Of a stretch of 64,000 bases of DNA, positions 36,024 through 46,712 are shown piece after piece. Every line of letters begins with the position of its first letter. Positions within the stretch are counted from its first letter, which is position 1. Under the pieces are notes generated by a model. It ran no database searches and was not told the origin of the DNA. It worked only from the letters and a program-made list of their open reading frames with translations. The DNA lies in contig NZ_BCMS01000001.1 of NCBI RefSeq assembly GCF_001485435.1, positions 877,501-941,500 of the forward strand. The letters are read 5' to 3'. Made by a program: the position numbers and the translations under genes. Origin of the DNA: Deinococcus grandis (lineage in GTDB: Bacteria > Deinococcota > Deinococci > Deinococcales > Deinococcaceae).

Positions 36024-37094
36024 ATGACCCTGAGTTCGAGAACCTCCGTCCTGACCGGCCCGCGCCAGCTGGACTGGACGTCCCGCGAGGTGCCGGCGCC
36101 CGGTGAGCGGGAGGTGCGGGTGCGGGTCACGCGGATCGGTGTGTGCGGCAGCGACGTGCACTACTACTCGCACGGTCGGATCGGGCCCTTCGTGGTGAAC
36201 GGCCCGCTGGTCCTGGGGCACGAGGTGAGCGGCGTGGTGGACGCCGTGGGCGCGGGCGTGACCCGCGTGAACCCCGGTGACCGCGTGGCGCTGGAACCCG
36301 GCGTGCCGTGCCGCCGCTGCGCGTACTGCCGCGGCGGGGCGTACAACCTCTGCCCGGACATGACGTTCATGGCGACGCCCCCGGTGGACGGCGCGCTGAC
36401 CGAGTACGTGCTGTGGCCCGACGATTTCGTGTACCGGGTGCCAGGCAGCGTCAGTGACGACGCGGCGGCGCTGCTGGAACCGCTGGCGGTGGGCCTGTGG
36501 GCCGCCCGCAGGGGCGACGTGCGCCCCGGTCACTCGGTGGCGGTGCTGGGCGCCGGGCCGGTGGGCTGCACGACCGTCATGGCGGCCCGCGCGGCGGGCG
36601 CGACGACGATCATCGCGGTGGATCTGGAGGACTTCCGGCTCGATCTGGCGCGTGAGGTGGGTGCCACCCACACCCTCAACGCGCGGAGCGGGGACGCGCT
36701 GGCCGCCATCCGCGAGCTGTGCGCCGCGCGCGACGGGCTGCCACTGTCGCACGCGGGCGTGGACGTCGCCTTCGAGACCGCCGGGAGTCTCCCCACCACG
36801 CGCCTGACCCTGGCCGCGCCGAAACCGGGCGGCGTGGCCGTACTCGTGGGCCTCCCGCCGGACCCGGAGGTCAGCCTGGACATCGTGAGCGCCGCGAGCC
36901 GCGAGGTGACGCTGCGCGGCGTGTTCCGCTACGCGAACTGCTACCCGGCGGCCGTGGAACTCGCCGCGAGTGGCCGCGTAAACCTGGACGCGCTCGTCAC
37001 GCACCGCTTCCCGTTCGCGCAGACACCCGACGCGTTCGCCTTCGCCGACCGCGAGAAGCGCACGTCCATGAAGGTGATGATCGATGTCCACTGA
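36024..37094 (+). CDS. Zinc-dependent polyol dehydrogenase (sorbitol/xylitol type)
   Basis: 356 residues, medium-chain dehydrogenase. Catalytic zinc ligands lie in GVCGSDVHYY and GHEVSG. Structural zinc cysteines are present as CRRCAYCRGGAYNLC. The nucleotide loop is VLGAGPVGC, with VDLEDFRL pointing to NAD. The relatives are sorbitol dehydrogenase and xylitol dehydrogenase. AAGGAG stands six bases before the ATG. The end overlaps the kinase gene by 11 bases. Confidence 0.9.
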   Translation: MTLSSRTSVLTGPRQLDWTSREVPAPGEREVRVRVTRIGVCGSDVHYYSHGRIGPFVVNGPLVLGHEVSGVVDAVGAGVTRVNPGDRVALEPGVPCRRCAYCRGGAYNLCPDMTFMATPPVDGALTEYVLWPDDFVYRVPGSVSDDAAALLEPLAVGLWAARRGDVRPGHSVAVLGAGPVGCTTVMAARAAGATTIIAVDLEDFRLDLAREVGATHTLNARSGDALAAIRELCAARDGLPLSHAGVDVAFETAGSLPTTRLTLAAPKPGGVAVLVGLPPDPEVSLDIVSAASREVTLRGVFRYANCYPAAVELAASGRVNLDALVTHRFPFAQTPDAFAFADREKRTSMKVMIDVH

Positions 37095-38598
37095 ACCGGC
37101 GCGGGACCTGCTGATCGGCGTGGATGTCGGCACGTACTCCAGCAAGGGCGTCCTGACGACGCTGGACGGGGAGATCGTGGCGCAGCACGTCGCGGCGCAC
37201 GGCATCTCGGTGCCCCGGCACGGGCACGTGGAGCAGGACGCGGACGCGGTGTGGTGGGCGGACGTGGTCACGATCCTGCGGGCGCTGCTGCGTGAACCCG
37301 GCACCGCCGGGCGCGTGGCGGGCGTGGCGTGTAGCGCGATCGGCCCCACGCTGCTCCCGCTGGACGCGGACGGGCGGCCGCTGCGGCCCGGCATCCTGTA
37401 CGGCGTGGACACCCGCGCGCAGGCGCAGATCGACGCGCTGAACGCCGAGCTGGGCGAGGCGGCGATCCTCGCGCACAGCGGCATGGCCCTGACGAGTCAG
37501 GCGATCGGCCCCAAGATCCGTTGGCTGTGCGAACAGGAACCGGAGGTCTGGACGCAGGCGCGCACGCTGACGAGCGCGGGCAGCTACCTCGTGTTCCGCC
37601 TGACCGGCGAGCACGTCATCGACCACCACACGGGCGCGCATTTCATGCCGCTGTACGACCCGCGCGCCCGCACCTGGACAGACAAATTCGCTACGGCGGT
37701 GCTGGGCGACCGGGGCCTGGAGGTGCTGCCCCGCCTCGCCTGGAGTGACGAGCGGGCCGGGCAGGTCACGGCCGGGGCGGCCGCCGAAACCGGCCTGCGG
37801 CCCGGCACGCCCGTCGCGGTGGGCACCGTGGACGCCCTGGCCGAGGGCCTCAGCGTGGGCGCTGCGCGGCCCGGCGACCTGATGATCATGTACGGCTCGT
37901 CCACCTTCTTCATCCTCACGCAGGAGAGCCCCACCCCGGACCCGCGCGTGTGGTCGGTGGGCGGCGCGTTCGCGGGGCAGGTGAACCTCGCGGCGGGCAT
38001 GAGCACCACCGGCAGCCTCACCCGCTGGATCGTGGACGAATTCGCCCGCGAGCAGGACACCGCCGCCGCGTACGACACGCTGTTCACGCAGGCGGCGGCC
38101 CTGCCGCCCGGCGCGGACGGCCTCCTCATGCTGCCCTACTTCAGCGGCGAGCGCACGCCGGTCAACGACCCCCGGGCGCGCGGCGTGGTGGCGGGCCTGA
38201 CCCTCTCGCACACCCGCGCGCACCTGTTCCGCGCGGCGCTGGAGGGCGTGGGCTTCGGCATCCGTCACAACCTCGACGCGCTGCGCGACCTGGGCGCGGA
38301 CGTGCGGCGCGTCATCGCGGTGGGCGGCGGCACGAAGGGCGGCACGTGGCTGCAGATCGTTTCCGACATCACCGGGCAGGTGCAGGAGGTGCCGCAGGTG
38401 ACCGTCGGCGCCAGCTACGGCGACGCGTTCCTGGCCGGGCTGGCCGCCGGGGTGCTCACCCGCGCCGATCTGGACCGCTGGGTGCAGCCCGGCCCGCCCG
38501 TCACGCCGGACGCGGCCACCCGCGCCGAGTACGACCGCCTGTACGGCCTGTACCGCGCGCTGTACCCGGCCACCCGCGACATCGTCAACGCGCTGTAA
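37084..38598 (+). CDS. FGGY-family carbohydrate kinase (xylulokinase-like)
   Basis: 504 residues. N-terminal LIGVDVGTYSSKGVL, the family FGGY-type region and a C-terminal ATP motif (AVGGGTKGGTWLQIVSDITGQ) show a complete two-domain kinase. In polyol operons this enzyme phosphorylates the ketose made by the dehydrogenases, most often D-xylulose. It is the last gene; a terminator hairpin follows 6 bases later. Confidence 0.88.
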   Translation: MSTEPARDLLIGVDVGTYSSKGVLTTLDGEIVAQHVAAHGISVPRHGHVEQDADAVWWADVVTILRALLREPGTAGRVAGVACSAIGPTLLPLDADGRPLRPGILYGVDTRAQAQIDALNAELGEAAILAHSGMALTSQAIGPKIRWLCEQEPEVWTQARTLTSAGSYLVFRLTGEHVIDHHTGAHFMPLYDPRARTWTDKFATAVLGDRGLEVLPRLAWSDERAGQVTAGAAAETGLRPGTPVAVGTVDALAEGLSVGAARPGDLMIMYGSSTFFILTQESPTPDPRVWSVGGAFAGQVNLAAGMSTTGSLTRWIVDEFAREQDTAAAYDTLFTQAAALPPGADGLLMLPYFSGERTPVNDPRARGVVAGLTLSHTRAHLFRAALEGVGFGIRHNLDALRDLGADVRRVIAVGGGTKGGTWLQIVSDITGQVQEVPQVTVGASYGDAFLAGLAAGVLTRADLDRWVQPGPPVTPDAATRAEYDRLYGLYRALYPATRDIVNAL

Positions 38599-38603
38599 CA
38601 GAA

Positions 38604-38639
38604 AGGCCGCGACCGCCACATGCAGGGCGGTCGCGGTCT
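38604..38639. terminator. Terminator hairpin of the polyol operon
   Basis: CCGCGACCGCC (38607-38617) pairs with GGCGGTCGCGG (38626-38636), extended by a G-T and two more pairs, in the gap between the kinase gene and the convergent secreted-protein gene. Confidence 0.7.
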
Positions 38640-38648
38640 CGTCGGGCC

Positions 38649-39215
38649 TTACTTCAGGGTCAGGCTGGTGAGGATCGCGCGGCCTTCCTCGATCTGCTCG
38701 GCGGTGGTGCCGCTGGGCTGCACAAGGGTCGCGGTGAACAGGCGGTTGTTCTTCACGGTGAACACCTGCGTCCAGCGGACCATGCCGCCCTCGCCGTCGC
38801 CCAGGTACGTCCAGAGGATCGCGGGCGTGCTGCCCAGCTTGATGGTCTTCTCGCCCAGCATCCTGAACTTGGGTACGTCCTTGCCGAGCTGCGACGCGAA
38901 CAGGTCCCGGAAGTCCGCCAGGGTGGCCTTCAGTTTGGGGTCCACGTCCTGCACCTGCACGGTCACGGTGGGACGCACGGTGCCCGCATTGCGGTTGATG
39001 AACGCCACGTCCGCGCCCGGCACGTTCTTCAGCGGAATCCACCCGGCGGGCACGCGGATCGAGTAGCCCTTGGTGCTGGTGGCGGTGACGGCCTCCACGG
39101 TGCGCGTCCCCTCCGCGGCGGCGGGCGTCGCGGGCGTGGTGGGGCCCTGCGCGAGGGCGGGGGTGAGGCTCAGGGCCGCGAGGAGCAGGGGAGCAAGCAG
39201 GGTGGCGCGCTTCAT
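38649..39215 (-). CDS. Secreted protein of unknown function (PsbP/DUF1795-like)
   Basis: 188 residues. Signal peptide MKRATLLAPLLLAALSLTPALAQ, a short TTPATPAAA linker and a single alpha/beta domain (GYSIRVPAGWIPLKNVPGADVAFINRNAG ... VQVQDVDPKLKATLADF ... TVKNNRLFTATLVQPS ... GRAILTSLTLK in outline), the pattern of PsbP-like or DUF1795 proteins. TACCCT lies seven bases before the ATG, inside the end of the upstream ABC gene, so it can be expressed on its own. Confidence 0.6.
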   Translation of the reverse strand: MKRATLLAPLLLAALSLTPALAQGPTTPATPAAAEGTRTVEAVTATSTKGYSIRVPAGWIPLKNVPGADVAFINRNAGTVRPTVTVQVQDVDPKLKATLADFRDLFASQLGKDVPKFRMLGEKTIKLGSTPAILWTYLGDGEGGMVRWTQVFTVKNNRLFTATLVQPSGTTAEQIEEGRAILTSLTLK

Positions 39216-39220
39216 GAGCG

Positions 39221-40669
39221 TCAGGGTAGAGCCTGAAGGTGAGCCGAGTCTGACCGGAGCGGGCGCGTGAACGCGACCCGGCCGCCCTCCAGATGCAGGT
39301 GGTGCGTGAGACCCGCCGGGGCGTCCTGGTCACGGTGCGCGACGATCAGGACGTGCGTGCCCGCGCGGACCAGCCCGGGCAGCAGCGCCAGGAATGCGGC
39401 GCGTGAGTGGGCGTCCAGGAAGTCCAGGCCCTCGTCGAGGATCAGCAGGCGCGGGCGGTGCGCGACCGCGCGGGCCAGCAGCAGGCGCCGCAGCTGCCCC
39501 TGCGACAGCGACTCCGCCGTGCGGTCCAGCAGGTTCGTCAGGGTGAGGTCCGCCGCCAGGGCCGCCACCGCGCGTGCCTGCTCGGGCGTCAGGTCGGGGC
39601 TGAAGCCCTCCGCGCCACTCCAGGCGCTGCCGATCACCTCGCGGCCCGTCCAGTCCCGCCGCTGCCGGATGCCCAGCTCCGCGCTGACCAGCCCGATCTG
39701 CGCGCGGCGCTCGGTCAGCAGGTCACGGGGCAGGAACGGCCGCCGGACGCGCCCGCCCAGCGCGGGGTGCAGCTCCCCGGCGATCAGGCGCGCCAGGGTG
39801 CTCTTGCCGCTGCCGTTCTCGCCGGTTACCAGCCAGTGCTCCCCCGAGCGCCACGTCCAGCCCACCGGCCCCAGCGCCCGGTGCCCGTCCCGGTACACGA
39901 CCGCGTCCTGCACGGCCAGCAGCACCTCCCCTCCACCCGACGCTCCCGGCAGCACCAGGGCAGGGGAGGGGGCGGGCCCGACCGGCGTGGCCTCGGTCAC
40001 CACGCCCCCCTCCACCCGCAGCGTCCGCCAGGGCAGGTCCGGGGCCTCCTCGGGCCGGTGCGTGGCGAGCACCACGCCCACCCCCGACGCGTGTACTCGC
40101 GCGATCAGCGCGCTCAGCTCCGCGCGGGCCTGCGGGCTCAGGCCGTCCGTGAACTCGTCCAGCAGCAGCAGTTCCGGCGCGGGCATCAGCGCCGCGCCCA
40201 GCATCACCCGCCGCCGCTGCCCATGACTCAGCGTCCGTACGTCCCGCCCCAGCAGCGCCCCCAGCCCCGTCAGGGCCGCGACCTCCGCCACGCGCGCCTG
40301 CGCCCCCGGTGTGGCCTCCCACAGGTTCAACCTCTCGCCGGACAGCGCCGCCAGCAGCACGTCCTGCACGGTCTGCACCCACTCGCGCGTCAGGTAGAAC
40401 GCCTCGGCGTCCGGCCCGACCAGCCGCAGCGACCGCCGCGCCCGCACCGCCGACCGCTGCACCCCGCCCCCCAGCCCGTACACCCGCTCGCCGCGCACCG
40501 GGGCGACCTCGCCCGCCAGGAGGCGCAGCAGCGTCGTCTTCCCGCCCCCGTTCGGTCCCCACAGCCGCAGCGCCGCGCCGCGCGGCACGTCCAGCGTCAC
40601 CCCGCGCAGGCGCGTGTCCCCGCCCGCGATCACGTCCACGTTCCTCAGGGCCACCAGCGGCGCACTCAT
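39221..40669 (-). CDS. Twin-domain ABC ATPase (ModF-like)
   Basis: 482 residues with two complete nucleotide-binding domains and no membrane segment. Domain 1: Walker A GPNGGGKTT, signature LSHGQRRR, Walker B LLLLDEFTDGL. Domain 2: GENGSGKST, LSQGQLRR, LLILDEGLDFL with a final HRDQDAPAG switch. The layout matches ModF/PhrA-type cytoplasmic ATPases rather than an importer subunit. No permease is adjacent, so the partner is unknown. Confidence 0.82.
   Translation of the reverse strand: MSAPLVALRNVDVIAGGDTRLRGVTLDVPRGAALRLWGPNGGGKTTLLRLLAGEVAPVRGERVYGLGGGVQRSAVRARRSLRLVGPDAEAFYLTREWVQTVQDVLLAALSGERLNLWEATPGAQARVAEVAALTGLGALLGRDVRTLSHGQRRRVMLGAALMPAPELLLLDEFTDGLSPQARAELSALIARVHASGVGVVLATHRPEEAPDLPWRTLRVEGGVVTEATPVGPAPSPALVLPGASGGGEVLLAVQDAVVYRDGHRALGPVGWTWRSGEHWLVTGENGSGKSTLARLIAGELHPALGGRVRRPFLPRDLLTERRAQIGLVSAELGIRQRRDWTGREVIGSAWSGAEGFSPDLTPEQARAVAALAADLTLTNLLDRTAESLSQGQLRRLLLARAVAHRPRLLILDEGLDFLDAHSRAAFLALLPGLVRAGTHVLIVAHRDQDAPAGLTHHLHLEGGRVAFTRPLRSDSAHLQALP
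39223..39228 (-). promoter_or_regulatory. Leaderless-type -10 box of the secreted-protein gene
   Basis: TACCCT on the minus strand, seven bases before the ATG at 39215 and overlapping the last codons of the ABC gene. Confidence 0.45.
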
Positions 40670-40676
40670 CCCCGCG

Positions 40677-40682
40677 AGTCTA
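40677..40682 (-). promoter_or_regulatory. Leaderless-type -10 box of the twin ABC gene
   Basis: TAGACT on the minus strand, seven bases before the ATG at 40669. Confidence 0.5.
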
Positions 40683-40766
40683 GCGGCGCGTCCGGGAGTG
40701 GGCGGTCGTCCCGTCTACGCGATCCGGCAGACGCCAGCGGGACAGCGCCCATGCTCTGCTGCGCTC

Positions 40767-41468
40767 ATGTCCCGCACCCTGCACCTGATCAAGCACGGCA
40801 AACCACAGTTCGTGGCGGGCGTCCCGGCGCACGAGTGGCCGCTGGCCCCGGACGCCCTGACCGAGCTGCCCGCGCTGGCGGCCCGGCTGGACCCGCGCCC
40901 GGACGTGATCGTGTGCTCGCTGGAACCCAAGGCGCACGCGACCGCGCAGGCGCTGGCCGGGCACCTGGGGGTGCCGCTGCGGCCCATGCACGGCCTGCAC
41001 GAGCAGCTGCGCTACACGGTCCGCTTTCACGCCGACCCGGCGGACTTCCAGGCGGAGTACCGCGCGTTCTTCGCGCAGCCGGATGAGCTGGTGGTCGGCG
41101 ACAGCAGAATTCAGAGGGATTGAAGGTTTTTCTCAATCCCTCTGAATCGAGCGGAGCGAGCACCTGAGAAGGACAGCGGTTGGAGGTGGAGTTGAGGGGC
41201 GTGCTGTTGGCCCCTCAATGGAACTGGAAACCGCTGTGAGGAGACCGCGCGGGATGCCCACACCCGCTTCTCGAACGCCGTGAACGCCGTCATGGCCGCC
41301 AACCCGCAGCCGACCGTGGCGGTCGTGGCGCACGGGACGGTCATCAGCCTGCTCGTCGCGGCGCTGCGCGGCGTGGAGCCGTACCCGCTGTGGCAGGATC
41401 TGCCCCTGCTGGGGGTGCTGAGCGTCCCGTGGGAACCCGGCCCGGTGGGGGCGCGTACTGCCCCGTAA
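40767..41468 (+). pseudogene. Histidine phosphatase (phosphoglycerate-mutase fold) gene split by a repeat
   Basis: The first 110 codons encode the phosphatase N-terminus (MSRTLHLIKHGKPQ, the RHG-type motif here KHG; then VIVCSLEPKAHATAQALA). The reading frame enters a 136-bp structured repeat at 41102 and meets a TGA at 41121. The matching C-terminal part resumes at 41238 in the same frame ([38 protein letters not shown] with the second catalytic His) and stops at 41468. Removing 138 bases restores one open frame of about 187 codons, so the gene was intact before insertion. KHG instead of RHG at the nucleophile is also unusual. Confidence 0.82.
41102..41237. repeat. Structured repeat inserted in a gene (family 3, copy 1)
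   Basis: 136 bp flanked by GA on both sides (41100-41101, 41238-41239). Hairpin 1: 15 perfect pairs (41109-41123 with 41133-41147). GAGCGGA core at 41149. Outer stem ACAGCGGTT (41173-41181) with AACCGCTGT (41229-41237), and inner stem TTGAGGGGC (41192-41200) with GCCCCTCAA (41210-41218). Confidence 0.88.
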
Positions 41469-41482
41469 AGGGAGGCAATTTC

Positions 41483-42400
41483 ATGGGATTCACCATTTTC
41501 GTGATCGTCCTGCTGCTGCTGGTGATCATCACCCTGTTCGCCGGGGTCAAGAGCGTCCCGCAGGGCAGCGAGTGGACGCAGGAACGCTTCGGGAAGTTCC
41601 AGCGGACGCTCAAGCCAGGGCTGAACATCATCATTCCGTACATCGACCGCATCGGGCGCCGCGTGAACATGATGGAACAGGTGCTCGACGTGCCCAGCCA
41701 GGAAGTCATCACCAAGGACAACGCCCTGGTCACCGTGGACGGCGTGGTGTTCTACCAGGTGCTCGACGCCGCCAAGGCCAGCTACGAGGTCAGCAACCTG
41801 AACCAGGCGATCCTGAACCTCACCATGACGAACATCCGCACCGTGATGGGCAGCATGGACCTGGACGAACTGCTGTCCAACCGCGACCAGATCAACGCCC
41901 GCCTGCTGACCGTCGTGGACGAGGCCACCGAGCCGTGGGGCGTGAAGGCCACCCGCATCGAGGTCAAGGACATCAAGCCGCCGGCCGATCTGGTCGCCAG
42001 CATGGCCCGCCAGATGAAGGCCGAACGCGAGAAACGCGCCAACATCCTCGACGCCGAGGGATTCCGGCAGGCCGCGATCCTGAAGGCCGAGGGCGAGAAG
42101 CAGGCCGAGATCCTCTCCGCCGAGGGGCGCCGTCAGGCGGCGTTCCTGGAGGCCGAGGCCCGCGAACGCGCCGCGCAGGCCGAAGCCGAGGCGACCCGGC
42201 TGGTCAGTGACGCGATTGCCGCCGGGAACGTGCAGGCCATCAACTACTTCGTCGCGCAGCGCTACGTGGACGCCCTGAAGGACATCGCCAGCGCGCCCAA
42301 CCAGAAGACCCTGATCCTGCCGCTGGAGGCGACCAGCATCCTGGGCAGCCTGCAGGGCGTCGCGGAGATCGCCCGCGACGCCTTCGGACGCAAGGGCTGA
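41483..42400 (+). CDS. SPFH/band-7 membrane protein (QmcA-like)
   Basis: 305 residues. One N-terminal membrane helix (3-20), a band-7 domain ([36 protein letters not shown] in outline) and a long alanine/glutamate coiled coil ([34 protein letters not shown] repeats), then [16 protein letters not shown] near the end. This family makes oligomeric membrane rings that organise membrane domains. GGAGG lies eight bases before the ATG. An NfeD-like gene follows two bases later, its usual partner. Confidence 0.93.
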   Translation: MGFTIFVIVLLLLVIITLFAGVKSVPQGSEWTQERFGKFQRTLKPGLNIIIPYIDRIGRRVNMMEQVLDVPSQEVITKDNALVTVDGVVFYQVLDAAKASYEVSNLNQAILNLTMTNIRTVMGSMDLDELLSNRDQINARLLTVVDEATEPWGVKATRIEVKDIKPPADLVASMARQMKAEREKRANILDAEGFRQAAILKAEGEKQAEILSAEGRRQAAFLEAEARERAAQAEAEATRLVSDAIAAGNVQAINYFVAQRYVDALKDIASAPNQKTLILPLEATSILGSLQGVAEIARDAFGRKG

Positions 42401-42402
42401 CC

Positions 42403-42873
42403 GTGGACTGGCTGCCCACCCTGGAACGCGTGCAGTCCTGGCACTGGTGGGTGCTGGGTGCGCTGCTGCTGATCCTGGAAGTCGCTGCGCCCGGCATCTT
42501 CTTCGTGTGGCTGGCCCTCGCGGCGTTCGCGCTGGGCCTGCTGGTGTTTGTCCTGCCGGTCCTGCCGGTCGCCGTGCAATTGCTGCTGTTCGCCGCGCTG
42601 AGCGTCGCGGCGGTCACGCTGGGCCGCCGTTACGTGACGCGCGTCCTGCCGGACTCGCCCGAGGCGGGCCGCGTGAACCGGGGCGCGCACCGGCTGGTGG
42701 GGCAGACCGTCACGGTCGTCACGCCCATCGTGAACGGCATCGGCCGCGTGCGGGTGGGGGACAGCGAGTGGCGTGCCACCGGCCCCGACACCCCACAGGG
42801 GGCGCGGGTCGTGATCGTCGCGGCGGACGGCCCCACCCTGCACGTCCGTGAGGTCAGCGGCACCTGGACGTGA
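42403..42873 (+). CDS. NfeD-like membrane protein
   Basis: 156 residues, short NfeD type: two or three membrane helices (about 15-70) and a C-terminal OB-fold (HRLVGQTVTVVTPIVNGIGRVRVGDSEWRA). Works with SPFH proteins; the pair matches the qmcA-ybbK arrangement. GTG start two bases after the previous stop. A strong hairpin follows. Confidence 0.88.
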   Translation: MDWLPTLERVQSWHWWVLGALLLILEVAAPGIFFVWLALAAFALGLLVFVLPVLPVAVQLLLFAALSVAAVTLGRRYVTRVLPDSPEAGRVNRGAHRLVGQTVTVVTPIVNGIGRVRVGDSEWRATGPDTPQGARVVIVAADGPTLHVREVSGTWT

Positions 42874-42888
42874 CACCCGCACGCAAGG

Positions 42889-42921
42889 GAGGCGGCCCCG
42901 GATGCACACCGGGGCCGCCTC
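42889..42921. terminator. Terminator hairpin after the SPFH-NfeD pair
   Basis: 13 perfect pairs, GAGGCGGCCCCGG (42889-42901) with CCGGGGCCGCCTC (42909-42921), between convergent genes. Confidence 0.72.
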
Positions 42922-42931
42922 GCTGTCCTGC

Positions 42932-43516
42932 TCACCCGCGCCGGGTGGGGTACAGCCAGGGGCGCAGCAGGCGCGACAGCCACGGCAGCACCGGCCAGTT
43001 CAGGAACAGCGTGGACAGCGACGCGGTCGCCAGCGTGGCCGCCCACGCGGGCCACTCCCCGGTGAAGGGCCGCAGCAGCATGGCGAACAGCATGATCAGC
43101 GGGTACACACCCACGATGCCCACGATCACGTTCTTCCACAGCGGCGGGGCGGGCAGGCGCGCCGGGCGGTCGAACCACGCCTCCAGGCCCTGCGCCTCGC
43201 GGTACTCGACCTCGTCGGCGGTGAACTCGTCCAGTTCCGCCAGCGCCGAACGGTACGCAGGCGTGGCGCGCCACGCGGCGAGGGCCTGCGGGGACGCGAA
43301 CCGCACCAGCGTCACGTACTCCGCGACCGGGCCGCCCGCGTCCCGCAGGACGTGCAGGCCCAGGAAGCCCGGCTGGGTCGCCTGGAGGGCATGCAGGCGC
43401 CGCGCCCACGCCTCGTAGGCGTCGAGTTTCGACAGGCGGACGCGTTCGGTGACGACCAGGGTGATGCCCGTGGCCTGGGGCGGAACAGTGGAGGAGGGGG
43501 AAGCAGCGTCGGACAT
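42932..43516 (-). CDS. ABM-domain protein with C-terminal membrane helices
   Basis: 194 residues. The N-terminal 100 residues form an antibiotic-biosynthesis-monooxygenase (ferredoxin-like) domain: ITLVVTERVRLSKLDAYEAWARRLHALQATQPGFLGLHVLRDAG in outline, with the ALAAWRATPAYR segment. Two membrane helices follow (about 127-147 and 157-175). ABM-membrane fusions of this kind are common, but their role is unknown. Confidence 0.75.
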   Translation of the reverse strand: MSDAASPSSTVPPQATGITLVVTERVRLSKLDAYEAWARRLHALQATQPGFLGLHVLRDAGGPVAEYVTLVRFASPQALAAWRATPAYRSALAELDEFTADEVEYREAQGLEAWFDRPARLPAPPLWKNVIVGIVGVYPLIMLFAMLLRPFTGEWPAWAATLATASLSTLFLNWPVLPWLSRLLRPWLYPTRRG

Positions 43517-43547
43517 CAGCCCCGCAGTCTACCCGATCCAGCCCTGG

Positions 43548-43992
43548 TCAGAGCATCCGCCGGTGGTAGGCCACCTGCCCCAGGTGCCAGTTCAGGTGCC
43601 CGTACAGGTGAATCAGGAAGTACCGGACCGTCATGCCGTCCGGGAAACCCGGCAACTGCCGTGCACTCAACCTCGTCCAGCCGCGCCGCGTCCAGACCGT
43701 CCAGGGCCGAGACCACCCGCGCCGACACCTCCCGCAGCCCCGCGATCAGATCCGCGCGGGGCACGTCCCGCCGCGCGAACTCCGACGCCCGGTCCCGAAC
43801 GAACGCCGCGCCGCCCAGATCCGCGCCGACGAACTGCGACAGGTTCCCGATCAGGTGCAGCGCCAGCGTCCCCGCCGGATTCACGATGTCCCCCCGCACC
43901 CGCCACACGGCCGCGTCGTCCGGGTACGCCTCCAGTGCCGCGATCAGCTTCCCCAGGTCCCGCACGAACAGCTCCCGCAGCTCAGGCCACAT
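43548..43992 (-). pseudogene. DinB-family protein gene with a frameshift
   Basis: The first ~115 codons read as a DinB/YfiT-type four-helix protein (MWPELRELFVRDLGKLIAALEAYPDD, NPAGTLALHLIGNLSQFVG with a metal-site histidine). Near 43640-43645 (CCGGG run) the frame is lost: the original frame continues with unrelated proline-rich residues to a stop at 43516, while the shifted frame gives the expected family ending GMTVRYFLIHLYGHLNWHLG then QVAYHRRML and a TGA at 43548. One extra base would explain it. Either a recent frameshift mutation or a sequence error. Confidence 0.78.
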
Positions 43993-43998
43993 GACAGC

Positions 43999-44004
43999 AG
44001 CTTA
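43999..44004 (-). promoter_or_regulatory. Leaderless-type -10 box of the DinB gene
   Basis: TAAGCT on the minus strand, six bases before the ATG at 43992. Confidence 0.5.
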
Positions 44005-44618
44005 CCGGGACGGCGTGAGGCCAGCAGCGAGGCTCTGGAAGAAGTGGGCCTCATACTCCGTCGCGTGCTGGGCCCGCTGGAGGCAGGCCTGCCGGGCCAG
44101 AGCATCAGCCGTCGTCGGTTCAGGCTGCGCGGTGTACCCCTGTGGCAGGATCAGCTCCCCTCCATGCCAGTGAGCGAAAAACGGCTCGTGAAGATTGCGG
44201 AACATGACCTCCGGTGAGAAATCGTCGCCAGCCGTGGAGTACACCAGTCGGCCCGGACACTCCGGCAGCAGCGTGAATACGAGGTAGTTGTCCCCGCCGT
44301 CGTTGAACAGGGGAATGCCGTAGTTCACCAGACTCGGGGCCAGTTCGTGCAGCGGCGCGTTCAGGTCGTTCAGGGCCGGTGCAATGTCACTGAGGTCGAG
44401 CAGGCGACACCACATCACCTCCCGCTGTGGGCCGTCCAGCCCATCCAGGGTCAGGTACAGGTCGCGTACAGGGGCGGGCAGCTCAAGGCCGAGCGTCTGT
44501 TCCAGGCGCTCCACGCTCTCGAGTGTCGCTGGGGGATTCGGGGTCAACCCGAGCGAGCGGATGTGATCAAGCAGATGCGTGAACGAGAAGTCGCCTGCCG
44601 GGTTCAGTCGCCCTGTCA

Positions 44619-44619
<1 letters not shown>
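44002..44619 (-). CDS. SMI1/KNR4 (SUKH) family protein
   Basis: 205 residues. The SUKH pattern is visible: LESVERLEQTLGLELPAPVRDLYLTLDGLDG (about residues 30-60), then LVNYGIPLFNDGGDNYLVFTLLP and GRLVYSTAGDDFSPEVMFRNLHEPFFAHW. Many members are immunity proteins against contact-dependent or polymorphic toxins; others are of unknown role. Its ATG overlaps the last base of the Lrp-type gene stop, so it is translationally coupled to a regulator, not to any visible toxin gene. Confidence 0.78.
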
Positions 44620-45080
<461 letters not shown>

Positions 45081-45255
45081 CCGCACCACCTTAGCATTTG
45101 GAAGGTGGGGGGTGGCGTTTGCGAGGCTGGTGTGCGGCGACCCCCGCGCACCTGACAGGCGACGCGCATTCCAATCCGGCCCGCCCAGCGCGGACAATAA
45201 AGGCGCACTCAATTCGAGTTTCACCCGTTCACGCCGCACCACCGGAGGTTCTCCC

Positions 45256-46668
<1,413 letters not shown>

Positions 46669-46700
46669 GCAGCGTCCAAGGGTCTGAGGGTCGAAGTGTC

Positions 46701-46706
46701 TAAGGT
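46701..46706 (+). promoter_or_regulatory. Leaderless-type -10 box of the S23-type gene
   Basis: TAAGGT six bases before the GTG at 46713, inside the left arm of the hairpin repeat. Confidence 0.5.
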
Positions 46707-46712
46707 GAAGGC

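Noticed and set aside
38649..40669. Secreted protein and twin ABC ATPase as a transport system
   Set aside because: No permease is adjacent, the secreted protein does not resemble a solute-binding protein, and it has its own start box. Only co-orientation supports a link.
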